This document shows positions 42,135 to 52,216 of a DNA stretch of 64,000 bases, one piece after another. The DNA lies in the NCBI GenBank assembly GCA_015472025.1, contig BNHL01000001.1, forward strand, positions 3,088,001-3,152,000. The letters are read 5' to 3'. Made by a program: the position numbers and the translations under genes. Position 1 is the first letter of the stretch. Each line of letters starts with the position of its first letter. Below the pieces are notes generated by a model. That model was not told the origin of the DNA. It saw only the letters and a program-made list of their open reading frames with translations, and ran no database searches. The DNA is from Cytophagales bacterium WSM2-2 (GTDB lineage: Bacteria > Bacteroidota > Bacteroidia > Cytophagales > Cyclobacteriaceae).

Positions 42135-43652
42135 TTATCCAACGACTACTTCATCAGATGAGCGGATCATTAGGCAAAGCAATCCAGCGATCATCATGGA
42201 GAACCCTCCGGTGACCAGAATCCAAATGGACTGCTCGTGAAAAACACTTTTAAGTAAAAAACCGAGAATTGTTCCGCAGATAATTTGGGGAATAACAATG
42301 AAGAAATTGAAGATACCCATATAGTAGCCCATCTTCTCAGCTGGTAATGATCCCGAAAGCATCGCATACGGAATAGATAAAATACTTGCCCAGGCGATCC
42401 CGATCCCTGTCATCGAAAGCAGAAGCATTTTGGGATCTGAAATGAAGTAAAAAGAAACAAGTCCTGCTCCTCCACACATGAGCGCAATCAGGTGGGTAAT
42501 CCTGCGGCTTGTATATTTTGCCAACAGCGGCAAAAAGATTGCAGCAAGAGCAGCCACGCCATTGTACATACCAAAGAGCACACCTACCCAGTCAGCGCCA
42601 TCGTTGTATTCAATCGATGTTTTATCCGTGGTGTGATAAATGAAACTGGTAACAGCGGAGGTTGTATAAATCCACATTGCGAAAAGAGCGAACCAGGAGA
42701 AAAATTGTACTACTGCCAACTGGACCATAGTCTTGGGCATGCTGAGAAAATCTTTGACCATACTCACCATTCCCAGGTATGACCTTCCCTGATGGACATA
42801 TAGCCACGCCAACAGATGAACTATTCCGAAAACTATGAGACCGACACCTAAAACAAAGAGTTCTTTTTCAGCCTGACCAACGTAGATTCCTATCGATAGC
42901 AATAATCCTGCGCCAGTCAAGGTTATCCCGATGTTCAGAAACTTCTTTCTCCAATAGTCTTCGTTGTCAATTTTTCTTTTTTCACGGTTACGCAAGCTGG
43001 CTTGAGCACCTTCTTCGGGCGGGTATTCCTTCGTACTGAAGACCGTCCACATTACGGTGGCGAATAGCATGAGCGCTCCGATGAAGAAAGAATACTTTAC
43101 CGAGTCGGGGATTACTCCCGGTTGTGCTTCATTGGAAATCCCAATCCAGTTTGTAAAGATATAAGGGAGGAATGAAGCGATGATCGCGCCACTTCCGATA
43201 AAGAAACTTTGCATGGCAAAACCGCTCGTACGTTGGGAAGGAGGGAGCATATCTCCCACAAACGCGCGAAAAGGCTCCATGCTAATATTGATCGAGGCGT
43301 CCATGATCCAAAGCGTACCGATAGCCATCCAGAGGATCGTAGCATTGGGCATGATGCAAAGCGCGAGGGAAGCAAGGACAGCGCCTATCGCAAAATAAGG
43401 TCTGCGTCTTCCCCACCGGTCACTCCAGGTGCGGTCGCTGTAAAATCCGACAATCGGCTGGATGAGAAGTCCCGTGACGGGTGCAGCCAGCCAATAAAGC
43501 GCCAGGTTGTTAGTGTTGGCGCCAAGTGTTTCAAAGATCCGACTGGTGTTTGCATTTTGAAGAGCAAATCCGAATTGGATTCCAAAGAAACCAAAGCTCA
43601 TGTTCCAGATCTGCCAAAAACTGAGTTTCGGTTTGGAAGGCGAGTGAACCAT
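42135..43652 (-). CDS. MFS sugar transporter (SLC45/GPH-like, probable maltose/maltodextrin)
   Basis: 505 residues with 12 TM helices. SLC45/GPH-type features include FWQIWNMSFGFFGIQFGFALQNANTSRI (partly quoted), the loop 2-3 motif DRTWSDRWGRRRPYFAIG and SIPYAMLSG in the second half. It is encoded 36 bp downstream of GH31 alpha-glucosidase in the same operon, so it most probably imports maltose or maltodextrins across the inner membrane for that enzyme. A LacI regulator gene and sus genes adjoin. Confidence 0.88.
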   Translation of the reverse strand: MVHSPSKPKLSFWQIWNMSFGFFGIQFGFALQNANTSRIFETLGANTNNLALYWLAAPVTGLLIQPIVGFYSDRTWSDRWGRRRPYFAIGAVLASLALCIMPNATILWMAIGTLWIMDASINISMEPFRAFVGDMLPPSQRTSGFAMQSFFIGSGAIIASFLPYIFTNWIGISNEAQPGVIPDSVKYSFFIGALMLFATVMWTVFSTKEYPPEEGAQASLRNREKRKIDNEDYWRKKFLNIGITLTGAGLLLSIGIYVGQAEKELFVLGVGLIVFGIVHLLAWLYVHQGRSYLGMVSMVKDFLSMPKTMVQLAVVQFFSWFALFAMWIYTTSAVTSFIYHTTDKTSIEYNDGADWVGVLFGMYNGVAALAAIFLPLLAKYTSRRITHLIALMCGGAGLVSFYFISDPKMLLLSMTGIGIAWASILSIPYAMLSGSLPAEKMGYYMGIFNFFIVIPQIICGTILGFLLKSVFHEQSIWILVTGGFSMMIAGLLCLMIRSSDEVVVG

Positions 43653-43688
43653 TAACGGATGGGTTGAAGATTAAATTTAACGCTTTTC

Positions 43689-46091
43689 TTACCAGGATAT
43701 CTCGAGTTTATCAGAGGAATAGTTGGTAGTTGTTGTCAACACTAACTCTTCGCCCATCGTGTCGGGATCGATGATCGGATCAAATTTTTCCAGTGGAAGG
43801 AAAAAAGAATGATTGATATGCTCTGGCTTTCTGCGCTCACCATTCACGACAACGTCAGCAGCAGAAAGGTTGTGGAATACCAGCCTCAGTTTTTCGAGCG
43901 GTGGTTGATAGGAGCCTTCCGCTTTATGCAGAACTACTTTGTTTTCTTTGGCCAGGTATTCGATTCGTCTTTTTGAAAAAGCACCCTGCTGGTAACTGAA
44001 TGTCTCACCATCATCAGTGTAGAAATTAAATTCACTCGACTGCTTCCCGGTATAGATGTGAAGGATTAACTCGTTCGTTTTCTCGGCTGTGTTCATCACC
44101 GGTTTTTGCATCGGCACAATAGAACCGGATTTGATGAAAATCGGGAGTTTGTGCACCGGGGATTCAATCATAATTTCCTGGTTGCCCGGATAGACTTTCC
44201 CAGAATGCAAATAGACCCATTCGCCCTCGGGCAAAAATACTTTTATGATCTCTTTGTAACTCTCCACGGGAGCTACAAGGATATTCGGGCCAAAAAGATA
44301 TTGATGCTGATACTGGCCATCATAAACCTGCTTGTTGTGGGTGTAGTCGATTGCCAGCGAACGCTGCACTGGCTTGCCATTTTGTGACGCCTCATGAAAG
44401 ACAGAATAAATGTAAGGCAGCAGTTGGTAGCGAAGGCGAATGTAGTTCCTGCTGATCTGCTCCACTTCCTCACCGTAGCTCCAGGGCTCGCTGTCGCGCG
44501 TGTTGATCATGGAGTGCACACGGAAGAAAGGGGAGAGGGAAGCAATAGATATCCAGCGCGCAAAAAGTTTTGAGCTTGCCTCACCGACAAATCCACCTGT
44601 ATCGTAACCTGCGTAGGCTACACCAGTCAACCCTAAACTGTTCACCAGGCGGATGCCGAGCATCATGTGTTCATCACTTGATACGTTGTCACCGGTCCAC
44701 ATTGCAGCATAGCGTTGAATACCGGCATAGCCTGAGCGTGTCAGGTTAAATGGACGTTTTCCGTTGAGCAATGCTTTTGTGCCTTCATAAGTACTACGAG
44801 CCATTTGCAAGCCAAAAACATTTCTACCCCGGCGGGTAGTTGCCTTATTTCCTTCGAAATCAAATTCAATATTCTCGGGCAGAGCATGGCCCCATGTGGC
44901 GATCTCGTTCATGTCGTTCCAGAAACCGTCAACACCTGTTTCGATATAGCATTTGAATTTCTCCGCCCACCATTGTCTTGTTTTCGGGTTGGTGAAATCC
45001 GGAAAGTGACACCAGCCGGGCCAAACCTGACCTGAATAATTTTCACCATCGGGATATTTCAGGAAGACATTTTTCGCCACACCGTCATCGTATGGCTCGT
45101 AGCCACTCTCAATCTTGATTCCGGGATCGCACATAACGACCACGTGAAATCCGGACTGCTTCAGTGAGTCAATGATCCCCTTCGGATGTGTAAATCTTTT
45201 TTTGTCCCACGTGAAAATCTTGTACCCGTCCATATAGTGGATGTCGAGTACAATGGCATCAGCTGGAATTTCCTTTTCACGGAACGTCCTGGCGATATTC
45301 AGGACTTCCTTATCGGGATAATAGCTGTACCGGCATTGCTGATAGCCCATTCCCCAAAGCGGAGGCATTTCCATCCGTCCGGTAAGCTGTGTGTATTGCT
45401 GAATGATTTCGGAGATCGTATTTCCATAAATGAAATAGTAGTTCATTTCTCCTGCATCAGCTGCAAAACTTGAAAAACGTTGATTCGAGGCTCCGAAGTT
45501 GAAAAACGTCTTGTGGGTATTGTCGAAGAAAATTCCGTAGCAAAGACCGTTATGAACACCGATATAAAATGGGATGGACGAGTAAAGAGGATCAGTGCCC
45601 GAATGGTAAGCGTAGGAGTCGGTGTTCCAGTTCTGGTAAGCCGCTCCGCGCCTGTCGAGATTACCCGTCTTTTCGCCAAGGCCGATGAAACGTTCTCCTT
45701 CTTGTAGCTTCTTATAACACGTCACCTGATCTCCAATCCAGGATACGCCAAACGTATCATCTTCATTGATTACTTTTCCATCAGGGGTTTGAAAAGAAAA
45801 TCGGGAGTTCTTTTTATTGATCACCAGCTTGCAGACCTGACTGGACATGATTAGTTGGTCTCCAGAATCACGGGCTGCTATTTTTTCGGTTCCCGGTTTT
45901 GAAATCGCTGCGTAAGAGAAATCCTCAAAGCCATTATTTCGTGTGGCCGCTACTCTGAAGACGTTGGGCGTGTATAGAGTGACTCTGAATTTGCCATTAG
46001 TTGTTTCTGCGCACAAGGCTGGCCCCTCTGATTTGAACGACTGGAGGTCGCCCAGCTGCAGACTAACAGTAGAATTGAATTGCATAGACAT
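43689..46091 (-). CDS. GH31 alpha-glucosidase, probably cytoplasmic
   Basis: 800 residues. No signal peptide is evident, so it is likely cytoplasmic. It has the N-terminal beta-sandwich, then the GH31 barrel from about residue 240, with MGYQQCRYSYYP. The nucleophile is Asp393 in GFWNDMNE and the acid/base is Asp468 in WTGDN; YAGYDTGGF and FFRVHS follow. The proximal and distal C-terminal beta domains include LFGPNILVAPV. It releases glucose from alpha-glucosides such as maltose. The operon is GH31 then the MFS transporter, and the promoter carries the LacI-type operator word. Confidence 0.93.
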   Translation of the reverse strand: MSMQFNSTVSLQLGDLQSFKSEGPALCAETTNGKFRVTLYTPNVFRVAATRNNGFEDFSYAAISKPGTEKIAARDSGDQLIMSSQVCKLVINKKNSRFSFQTPDGKVINEDDTFGVSWIGDQVTCYKKLQEGERFIGLGEKTGNLDRRGAAYQNWNTDSYAYHSGTDPLYSSIPFYIGVHNGLCYGIFFDNTHKTFFNFGASNQRFSSFAADAGEMNYYFIYGNTISEIIQQYTQLTGRMEMPPLWGMGYQQCRYSYYPDKEVLNIARTFREKEIPADAIVLDIHYMDGYKIFTWDKKRFTHPKGIIDSLKQSGFHVVVMCDPGIKIESGYEPYDDGVAKNVFLKYPDGENYSGQVWPGWCHFPDFTNPKTRQWWAEKFKCYIETGVDGFWNDMNEIATWGHALPENIEFDFEGNKATTRRGRNVFGLQMARSTYEGTKALLNGKRPFNLTRSGYAGIQRYAAMWTGDNVSSDEHMMLGIRLVNSLGLTGVAYAGYDTGGFVGEASSKLFARWISIASLSPFFRVHSMINTRDSEPWSYGEEVEQISRNYIRLRYQLLPYIYSVFHEASQNGKPVQRSLAIDYTHNKQVYDGQYQHQYLFGPNILVAPVESYKEIIKVFLPEGEWVYLHSGKVYPGNQEIMIESPVHKLPIFIKSGSIVPMQKPVMNTAEKTNELILHIYTGKQSSEFNFYTDDGETFSYQQGAFSKRRIEYLAKENKVVLHKAEGSYQPPLEKLRLVFHNLSAADVVVNGERRKPEHINHSFFLPLEKFDPIIDPDTMGEELVLTTTTNYSSDKLEISW

Positions 46092-46158
46092 GTAGATCGA
46101 CCTTCAAGTAAGCCGATTTGGTTGTGATTAACCTTACAAATGGATTGAAAAAAAACAG

Positions 46159-46170
46159 AAAACGATTGCG
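46159..46170. promoter_or_regulatory. LacI-type operator half upstream of GH31 gene
   Basis: AAAACGATTGCG, containing the 11-nt word AAACGATTGCG (46160-46170) that recurs at 47311-47321 in the LacI/susC intergenic region. It lies about 70 bp upstream of the GH31 ATG. One half (GATTGC) is well conserved; the left half is weaker. Confidence 0.5.
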
Positions 46171-46218
46171 GTAATGATTGAAACGGCACCGCAACTTATA
46201 ATTTCAGGAGCGGTTTTT

Positions 46219-47262
46219 TCATTTCGCACCTTTTTTCAGGGATGAATTGCGGATTACAAGCTTAGTCTTCAATGTTTTGATTTCGTGCACAGGTTCTCCT
46301 TTATTTTTTTCTTTCATCTCAATATGCTTGATCAGAATTCGAGCGGCTTCCTGCCCCATTTCAAAGCCAGGCTGATCAACAGTCGTTAGTGTTGGCTCTA
46401 TCAACTCACCAAAGAACCAATTGCTGAAACCAACAACGGCAATGTCTTTCGGAATTTTCAATCCTTTTTCTTTTATCGTGAGGATTGCGCCCATGGCCAG
46501 AGGGTCATTGCTCGCAAAAATTGCGTCCGGTGGATTGGATAAGGAGAAAAGTTTTTCTGCTGCACGCTTTCCTTCTTCGAATGTGCCGGCTTCGCTTTCA
46601 ACAATCCATTGAGGGTTGAGTTCAATTTTACTTTCCTTGAGAGCGTCTTCATAGCCTCTCATCCGGTCCTTGCTAATCATGAGGTTGGGTGCAGACGTCA
46701 GGTGTGCAATTTTCCGGCACCCCTGATCAACCAGGTGTAATACAGCTTCTTTTGAACCGGAGTAATCGTCTACGATAACCTTGCTACAGGCAGGGCTGTT
46801 GTACATTCTGTCATAAAGTACAATCGGCATCCCCCGGTTGATGATTGACTCGATATGATCGAAGGTCGCGGTCTCACGTGACAGTGACAGAAGCATACCA
46901 TCAACGCGGCTGTTGAAGAGTGCTTTCATGTCTGTTACTTCCCGTTGAAAGGATTCATTGGATTGCGCAAGGATGACATTGTACCCTGCCTGATATGCGA
47001 TATCTTCAATTCCACTGATCACTGTTGAGAAAAAGAAGTGCACGATCTCAGGTATGATCACGCCAATGGTATTTGTCTTTCTCTGGCGCAGGTTGAGTGC
47101 AACGATATTGGGCTGATAATTAAGTTTTTCTGCAAGCTCGTTTACCGCTTTTTTTGTCTCGGGACTTATGTCTGGATGATCTTTCAGTGCACGTGATACA
47201 GTAGAGGGAGAAATACCTAGTTCGCGGGCGATGTCTTTGATTGTAACCTGATTGAAATTCAT
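46219..47262 (-). CDS. LacI family transcriptional regulator of the starch locus
   Basis: 347 residues. The HTH is at about residues 6-28 (VTIKDIARELGISPSTVSRAL), the hinge helix YQPNIVALNLRQRKT at about 50-64, and a periplasmic-binding-protein-like effector domain runs 65-340 (TIGVIIPEIVHFFFSTVISGIE; DAIFASNDPLAMGAI). It sits between the GH31/transporter operon and divergent susC. The shared operator word in both promoters and its own upstream region suggests control of both arms and of itself. The effector is probably maltose or a related oligosaccharide (inference). It takes the place held by SusR in Bacteroides. Confidence 0.92.
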   Translation of the reverse strand: MNFNQVTIKDIARELGISPSTVSRALKDHPDISPETKKAVNELAEKLNYQPNIVALNLRQRKTNTIGVIIPEIVHFFFSTVISGIEDIAYQAGYNVILAQSNESFQREVTDMKALFNSRVDGMLLSLSRETATFDHIESIINRGMPIVLYDRMYNSPACSKVIVDDYSGSKEAVLHLVDQGCRKIAHLTSAPNLMISKDRMRGYEDALKESKIELNPQWIVESEAGTFEEGKRAAEKLFSLSNPPDAIFASNDPLAMGAILTIKEKGLKIPKDIAVVGFSNWFFGELIEPTLTTVDQPGFEMGQEAARILIKHIEMKEKNKGEPVHEIKTLKTKLVIRNSSLKKGAK

Positions 47263-47308
47263 GAATTTATTAAGTAGATTATAGAAATAAATTTACAACA
47301 ATTCAGTT

Positions 47309-47320
47309 GCAAACGATTGC
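47309..47320. promoter_or_regulatory. LacI-type operator in lacI-susC intergenic region
   Basis: GCAAACGATTGC has GCAA/TTGC arms around a central ACG-like core, the usual LacI-family layout. It lies 46 bp upstream of the regulator ATG and about 170 bp upstream of susC. TACTTTTT at 47335-47342 could be the -7 element for susC, giving a leader of roughly 140 nt. Confidence 0.6.
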
Positions 47321-47487
47321 GACCTCGATTACTGTACTTTTTACAGTGGTTTTCGTGTTTTTTAGGGTAACGCGCAGTTAATTTTGATTTAACGGGCATC
47401 ATTTTTTGGTTTCACTTGTAGGAAAGAAAAGGTGATGGTTCAAGCTTCAAAAAAACATTTATTAAAACCTAAAACCAAAATACTTTT

Positions 47488-50400
47488 ATGATCAAATTTT
47501 ATCTGTCTTTAAGCAGGTACTTGACGGTCTTCCTGGTGTGTGTAGCCTCCGCAGGTTTTGCACAACAGGTTACCGTTTCGGGAAAGGTGACCTCAGCCGA
47601 TGATGGTTCACCGATACCTGGAGTAAACGTACTTGAGAAGGGCACGTCCAATGGGAGCGTAACCGATGCAAACGGTGAGTTCAAAATTGGAGTGACATCG
47701 AACGCTACACTAGCGTTTTCCTTCGTGGGGTACAAGACACAGGAGGTATCTGTGGGTTCCCAGTCGCTCATCAATGTGGCGCTGGAGGTTGATGTCACAT
47801 CACTGAATGAAGTGGTTGTGGTTGGTTACGGTACGCAGGAGAAGAAAGACGTTACCGGTGTTGTTGCGGCTGTAGGAACAAAAGATTTCAACAGAGCTGT
47901 AATTGCTTCGCCCCAGGACATGTTGATCGGTAAAGTAGCCGGTGTACAGATCACGACTAATAATGGAGCACCCGGAAGTGGTGCCACTATCCGTATTCGT
48001 GGCGATGGTTCGGCTACCGGTAGCCGTGATCCGCTCATCGTGATCGATGGTTATCCTGTTGACAACAATGGGACCACGGGTGTTGCTAATGCAATGGCAA
48101 CGATCAACCCGAATGATATTGAAACTTTTACCGTACTTAAAGACGCTTCTGCAACTGCTATCTACGGTCTTCGCGCTGCTAATGGAGTGATCATTATTAC
48201 TACTAAGAAAGGTAAAGAAGGCAAGCCGCAGATAAGCTACAATGCGACTGTTTCTGCTTCTTCTCCGATGAAGTATTTTGATGTGATGTCAGGCGATCAG
48301 TTCAGAAAAGCAGTAGCTGACCAATTGGCTGCAGGCCTTACCGGATTGAGCACATCTGCTCAGCTTCGACTTGGAACAGCTAATACCGACTGGCAGAAGC
48401 AGGTATTCCAAACAGCTATTTCGCACGACCACAATTTGAGCGTGTCGGGGACTTACAAAAACATGCCTTACCGTGTGTCTTACGGATATACAGATCAGGA
48501 AGGTATTTTGAAGACTACCAATTTTATACGGAATTCAGTTAACGTGAATCTAAATCCATCTTTCCTTGATGGAGATTTGGTACTTAACGCAACGTTCAAA
48601 GGAATGTACACCACACAGAACTTCGGAAACACCGGAGCTGTAGGTTCTGCAGTTTCGTTTGATCCTACCCAGCCCGTTTATAATGGTAATACCAATTGGG
48701 GAGGTTATTTTACTTATACCACACTGGCAAGTACAAATCCTGATGGTTCAATCAACAAGGAAGCAGATCCAATTACGATTGGAGTATCTAACCCGGTTTC
48801 CCTGTTAAATCAAACCGATAACAGATCAAACGTTTACCGTGGAATTGGAAGTTTGAAAGTGGATTATCGCCTGAAATTCTTTCCAGCGATTAAACTGACA
48901 CTGAACACTGGTTTCGACTATTCTACATCAACTGGCCACAACAATGCGCCTTACAATGCAGCATGGACTTTCCTTAACGGTATGGGACAACGGACAGACT
49001 ATACCGGAGAAAATCGTTCACGTTTGTTTGATTTGTATGCAAACTATACCAAACAACTGAACGACCACAAGTTTGATGTTACGGCAGGATATTCTTACCA
49101 GGCATTTGAAAGATTCGGATCTAATTTTGCAAGCAGCGCTCCGCCTACACAGGCGCAGTGGGATGCAGGTGCCTACAACACCATCCCGGGATCCAAATAT
49201 TACAACGTTGCCAATCCTCCAGCCGTAAACTATACTGACTATCAGCTTGCCGCTGACGGAGTGACGCAAACTCCCCGCCAGTTTGTACCTAACCCGAACT
49301 ACCTGGTTTCATTCTTTGGCAGAGTCAACTATTCATATGCAGACAAGTACTTGTTGACAGCTTCTTTCCGTGATGATGCATCTTCACGTTTTGCTCAGAA
49401 TAACCGCTGGAAAGTATTCCCTTCTGTTGCTTTGGGATGGAAGATCAAGAGTGAATCATTCATGCAAGACTCGAGACTCATCTCTGATTTGAAACTGAGG
49501 GCGAGCTACGGAATTACGGGTAACCAGGATGTAGGAGGAACGTACCCTTACCTTGCCTTGTATCAATTGAGCAATGCCCAGGCGCAGTACCAGTTTGGTA
49601 ACTCATTTGTTAGTACCTGGAGACCTCAGCCATACGATCCGAACTTCCGCTGGGAAACAACGGCACAGACTGATATCGGAGTCGATTTCGGAATTTTGGA
49701 TAACAAAATCTCAGGTACAATCGATGTGTATCAGAAGAAGACAACCGACCTGATCAACTTCATTCCGGTTCCTGCAGGAAGTAACTTCTCCAACTACCTG
49801 ACGACAAACGTTGGCGACATGGAAAACAAAGGTATCGAGTTGACACTTCGTACTGTTGCAGTGAAGCGCCAGGATTTCGAATGGAACGTAGGCGCTAACT
49901 TCACTCACAACGAGAACAAAGTCACAAAACTCCTGAAGACCAACGACCCTACGTATGATGGTATTTTCGTCGGAGGTATTTCAGGTGGTGTAGGAACTAC
50001 CATTCAGAATATCCAGGTTGGATATCCGATCAATTCATTCCTGGTGTATCAGCAGATTTATGATGCTCAAGGCCATCCGATTGAAGGACTTTATGTTGAT
50101 AAGACCGGCAAGGGTGGCGACATCACTGCAAGCAACTCCAACAAATTCCGCTTCTTCAAACCTCAGCCCGATCTCCTCATCGGCTTAAATACCAGGATTA
50201 ATTATAAGAAATGGGATTTCTACATGCAGGGTCGCTTTAGCTTTGGCAACTATGTGTATAACAATAACCAGTCTTCTAAATCTTTCTACACTGCGATGTA
50301 CAACCAGGCTGGTTTCTTTAATAACCTGCCGACAGGCATTTCGGATACGAAATTTGTTAAGCCACAATACTATTCCAGTTATTACGTAGAGAATGCTTCC

Positions 50401-50607
50401 TTCTTCAAGATGGATAACATCAGTGTAGGATATAATCTCGACAATGTATTGGCTCAAAAAGTGAAAGCACGTGTAGGCCTGACTGTTCAGAATGCGTTCT
50501 TCGTCACGAAATACAAAGGTCTCGATCCTGAAGTGGACGGTGGCATTGATAATAATATCTACCCAAGACCTCGTACGTTTTTGTTAAGTATGAATGTTAC
50601 TTTTTAA
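47488..50607 (+). CDS. susC: SusC/RagA-family TonB-dependent outer-membrane transporter
   Basis: 1039 residues. Signal peptide ending GFAQ, a carboxypeptidase-regulatory-like beta-sandwich (VTVSGKVTSADDGSPIPGVNV, about 28-105), the SusC-type TonB-box region LNEVVVVGYGTQEKKDVTG, a plug with IRIRGDGSATGSRDPLIVIDG and DASATAIYG motifs, and a 22-strand barrel to the C-terminal FLLSMNVTF. It imports oligosaccharides through the outer membrane with SusD as the lid. The downstream SusD, E, F and GH13 genes indicate starch or maltodextrin as substrate. Confidence 0.95.
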   Translation: MIKFYLSLSRYLTVFLVCVASAGFAQQVTVSGKVTSADDGSPIPGVNVLEKGTSNGSVTDANGEFKIGVTSNATLAFSFVGYKTQEVSVGSQSLINVALEVDVTSLNEVVVVGYGTQEKKDVTGVVAAVGTKDFNRAVIASPQDMLIGKVAGVQITTNNGAPGSGATIRIRGDGSATGSRDPLIVIDGYPVDNNGTTGVANAMATINPNDIETFTVLKDASATAIYGLRAANGVIIITTKKGKEGKPQISYNATVSASSPMKYFDVMSGDQFRKAVADQLAAGLTGLSTSAQLRLGTANTDWQKQVFQTAISHDHNLSVSGTYKNMPYRVSYGYTDQEGILKTTNFIRNSVNVNLNPSFLDGDLVLNATFKGMYTTQNFGNTGAVGSAVSFDPTQPVYNGNTNWGGYFTYTTLASTNPDGSINKEADPITIGVSNPVSLLNQTDNRSNVYRGIGSLKVDYRLKFFPAIKLTLNTGFDYSTSTGHNNAPYNAAWTFLNGMGQRTDYTGENRSRLFDLYANYTKQLNDHKFDVTAGYSYQAFERFGSNFASSAPPTQAQWDAGAYNTIPGSKYYNVANPPAVNYTDYQLAADGVTQTPRQFVPNPNYLVSFFGRVNYSYADKYLLTASFRDDASSRFAQNNRWKVFPSVALGWKIKSESFMQDSRLISDLKLRASYGITGNQDVGGTYPYLALYQLSNAQAQYQFGNSFVSTWRPQPYDPNFRWETTAQTDIGVDFGILDNKISGTIDVYQKKTTDLINFIPVPAGSNFSNYLTTNVGDMENKGIELTLRTVAVKRQDFEWNVGANFTHNENKVTKLLKTNDPTYDGIFVGGISGGVGTTIQNIQVGYPINSFLVYQQIYDAQGHPIEGLYVDKTGKGGDITASNSNKFRFFKPQPDLLIGLNTRINYKKWDFYMQGRFSFGNYVYNNNQSSKSFYTAMYNQAGFFNNLPTGISDTKFVKPQYYSSYYVENASFFKMDNISVGYNLDNVLAQKVKARVGLTVQNAFFVTKYKGLDPEVDGGIDNNIYPRPRTFLLSMNVTF

Positions 50608-50622
50608 TCTCCTAAATCAGAG

Positions 50623-52200
50623 ATGACTATGAAATCACTAAAATCAATTTTCATAACAGCAGTTGTTGTGTTGCTAATGGCCTCTTGCGTTGGTGACCTT
50701 GACCCCAAGTCGCTTGGCTCAAACTCAGTGACTTCAACAACAGTATATAATACCCCGGATGACTACCTCCAGGGTCTGGCAAAATTATATGCCAGTTTCG
50801 CGGTGAGCGGGCAACAGGGACCTGCCGGAAATTCGGATATCTCCGGTTTGGACGAAGGTTTCGGTGTATACCTTCGCGAGCTTTGGAATACACAGGAATT
50901 GACAACTGATGAGGCTGTTATTGCCTGGAATGACCAGACAGTAAAAAATTTCCACTGGCAAAACTGGACTGCCAATGACGTATTCATTGCGGCAATGTAT
51001 TCACGTGCGATGTTCACCGTTTCTATATGTAATGAGTTTATTCGCGCTTCTGCGAAATCGTCAGATGCTCAGGTTAAGCAATACAATGCTGAAGCTCGTT
51101 TTGTTCGTGCCGTGGCTTACTGGCATGCGTTGGATCTCTTCGGCAACCCTCCGTTCGTGACTGAGGCAGACCTGCCGGGAGCGTATTATCCCAAGCAAAC
51201 CACTTCGGCAGATCTCTTCAACTATCTGACAAGTGAGTTAACTGCCATTGAAAGCCAACTGATGGATCCATCAGGGGTGCCTGGTGGTGCGGACTATGGA
51301 CACGCAACCAAAGGCGCTTTGTATATGCTACAGGCAAAATTGTATCTCAATGCACCCACTTATCTTGGTGCGGGCAATACGAAATACGATGAGTGTATTA
51401 CTGCTCTCAACAAGCTCTTTACTTTGAACAAATACACTTTAGCATCCAACTACTTGTTGAATTTTGCAGCTAACAATAACACAAGCCCTGAGCTGATTTT
51501 TACAATCAACTATGATGGAGCTCATACACAATCGTATGGTGGAATGGACTACATTATTCATGCAGCTATTGGCGGGTCAATGGCACCCTCAAGTTTTGGA
51601 TTGACAGGAGCGTGGGGTGGCACAAGAGTTACTTCAGCTTTGGTTAGCAAATTTGCCAATGGTGATAACAGGTCTAAATTCTACACTTCAGGTCAAAATT
51701 TAGCGATCAATGACATCGGTACTTTCACTGACGGATATGCCGTAACGAAGTTTTCGAATCGTACTATTCCGGATGGCCCCTCGGCAAGTGGAGTTCCCGA
51801 TTTCGTAGACACTGATTTCCCGATGTTCCGTTTGGCAGATGCTAACCTGATGTATGCAGAGGCAGTTTTAAGAGGAGGCAATGGTGGCAGCGCTGCAACT
51901 GCGCTGACCAAAGTAAACGATGTGCGTACTCGTGCTTTTGGCAGCGCTTCAGGAAATATCGTGGCGAGTGGGCTTACACTTGACTTCATCCTCGATGAAA
52001 GAGCGCGTGAATTGTACTGGGAAGGACACAGGAGAACTGATCTGATCCGTTTCGGACAATTTACCAATGGCACATACCATTGGCCATGGAAAGGGAACGT
52101 AGCCGCAGGAGCAGCTACTGAGTCATTCAGGAATTTATTCCCGATCCCTGCTGCTGAAAAGAGCGCTAATCCGACTTTACAACAGAACACAGGTTATTGA
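50623..52200 (+). CDS. susD: SusD/RagB-family nutrient-binding outer-membrane lipoprotein
   Basis: 525 residues with lipobox LMASC (Cys22; the Met at residue 3 may be the actual start). It has the SusD helical TPR framework (AEARFVRAVAYWHALDLFGNPPFV, GALYMLQAKLYLNA), FRLADANLMYAEAVLRGG, and a C-terminal LDERARELYWEGHRRTDLIRFGQF block. It covers the extracellular face of SusC and binds polysaccharide. It starts 15 bp after susC. Confidence 0.95.
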   Translation: MTMKSLKSIFITAVVVLLMASCVGDLDPKSLGSNSVTSTTVYNTPDDYLQGLAKLYASFAVSGQQGPAGNSDISGLDEGFGVYLRELWNTQELTTDEAVIAWNDQTVKNFHWQNWTANDVFIAAMYSRAMFTVSICNEFIRASAKSSDAQVKQYNAEARFVRAVAYWHALDLFGNPPFVTEADLPGAYYPKQTTSADLFNYLTSELTAIESQLMDPSGVPGGADYGHATKGALYMLQAKLYLNAPTYLGAGNTKYDECITALNKLFTLNKYTLASNYLLNFAANNNTSPELIFTINYDGAHTQSYGGMDYIIHAAIGGSMAPSSFGLTGAWGGTRVTSALVSKFANGDNRSKFYTSGQNLAINDIGTFTDGYAVTKFSNRTIPDGPSASGVPDFVDTDFPMFRLADANLMYAEAVLRGGNGGSAATALTKVNDVRTRAFGSASGNIVASGLTLDFILDERARELYWEGHRRTDLIRFGQFTNGTYHWPWKGNVAAGAATESFRNLFPIPAAEKSANPTLQQNTGY

Positions 52201-52216
52201 GTAGATATAAATCATA

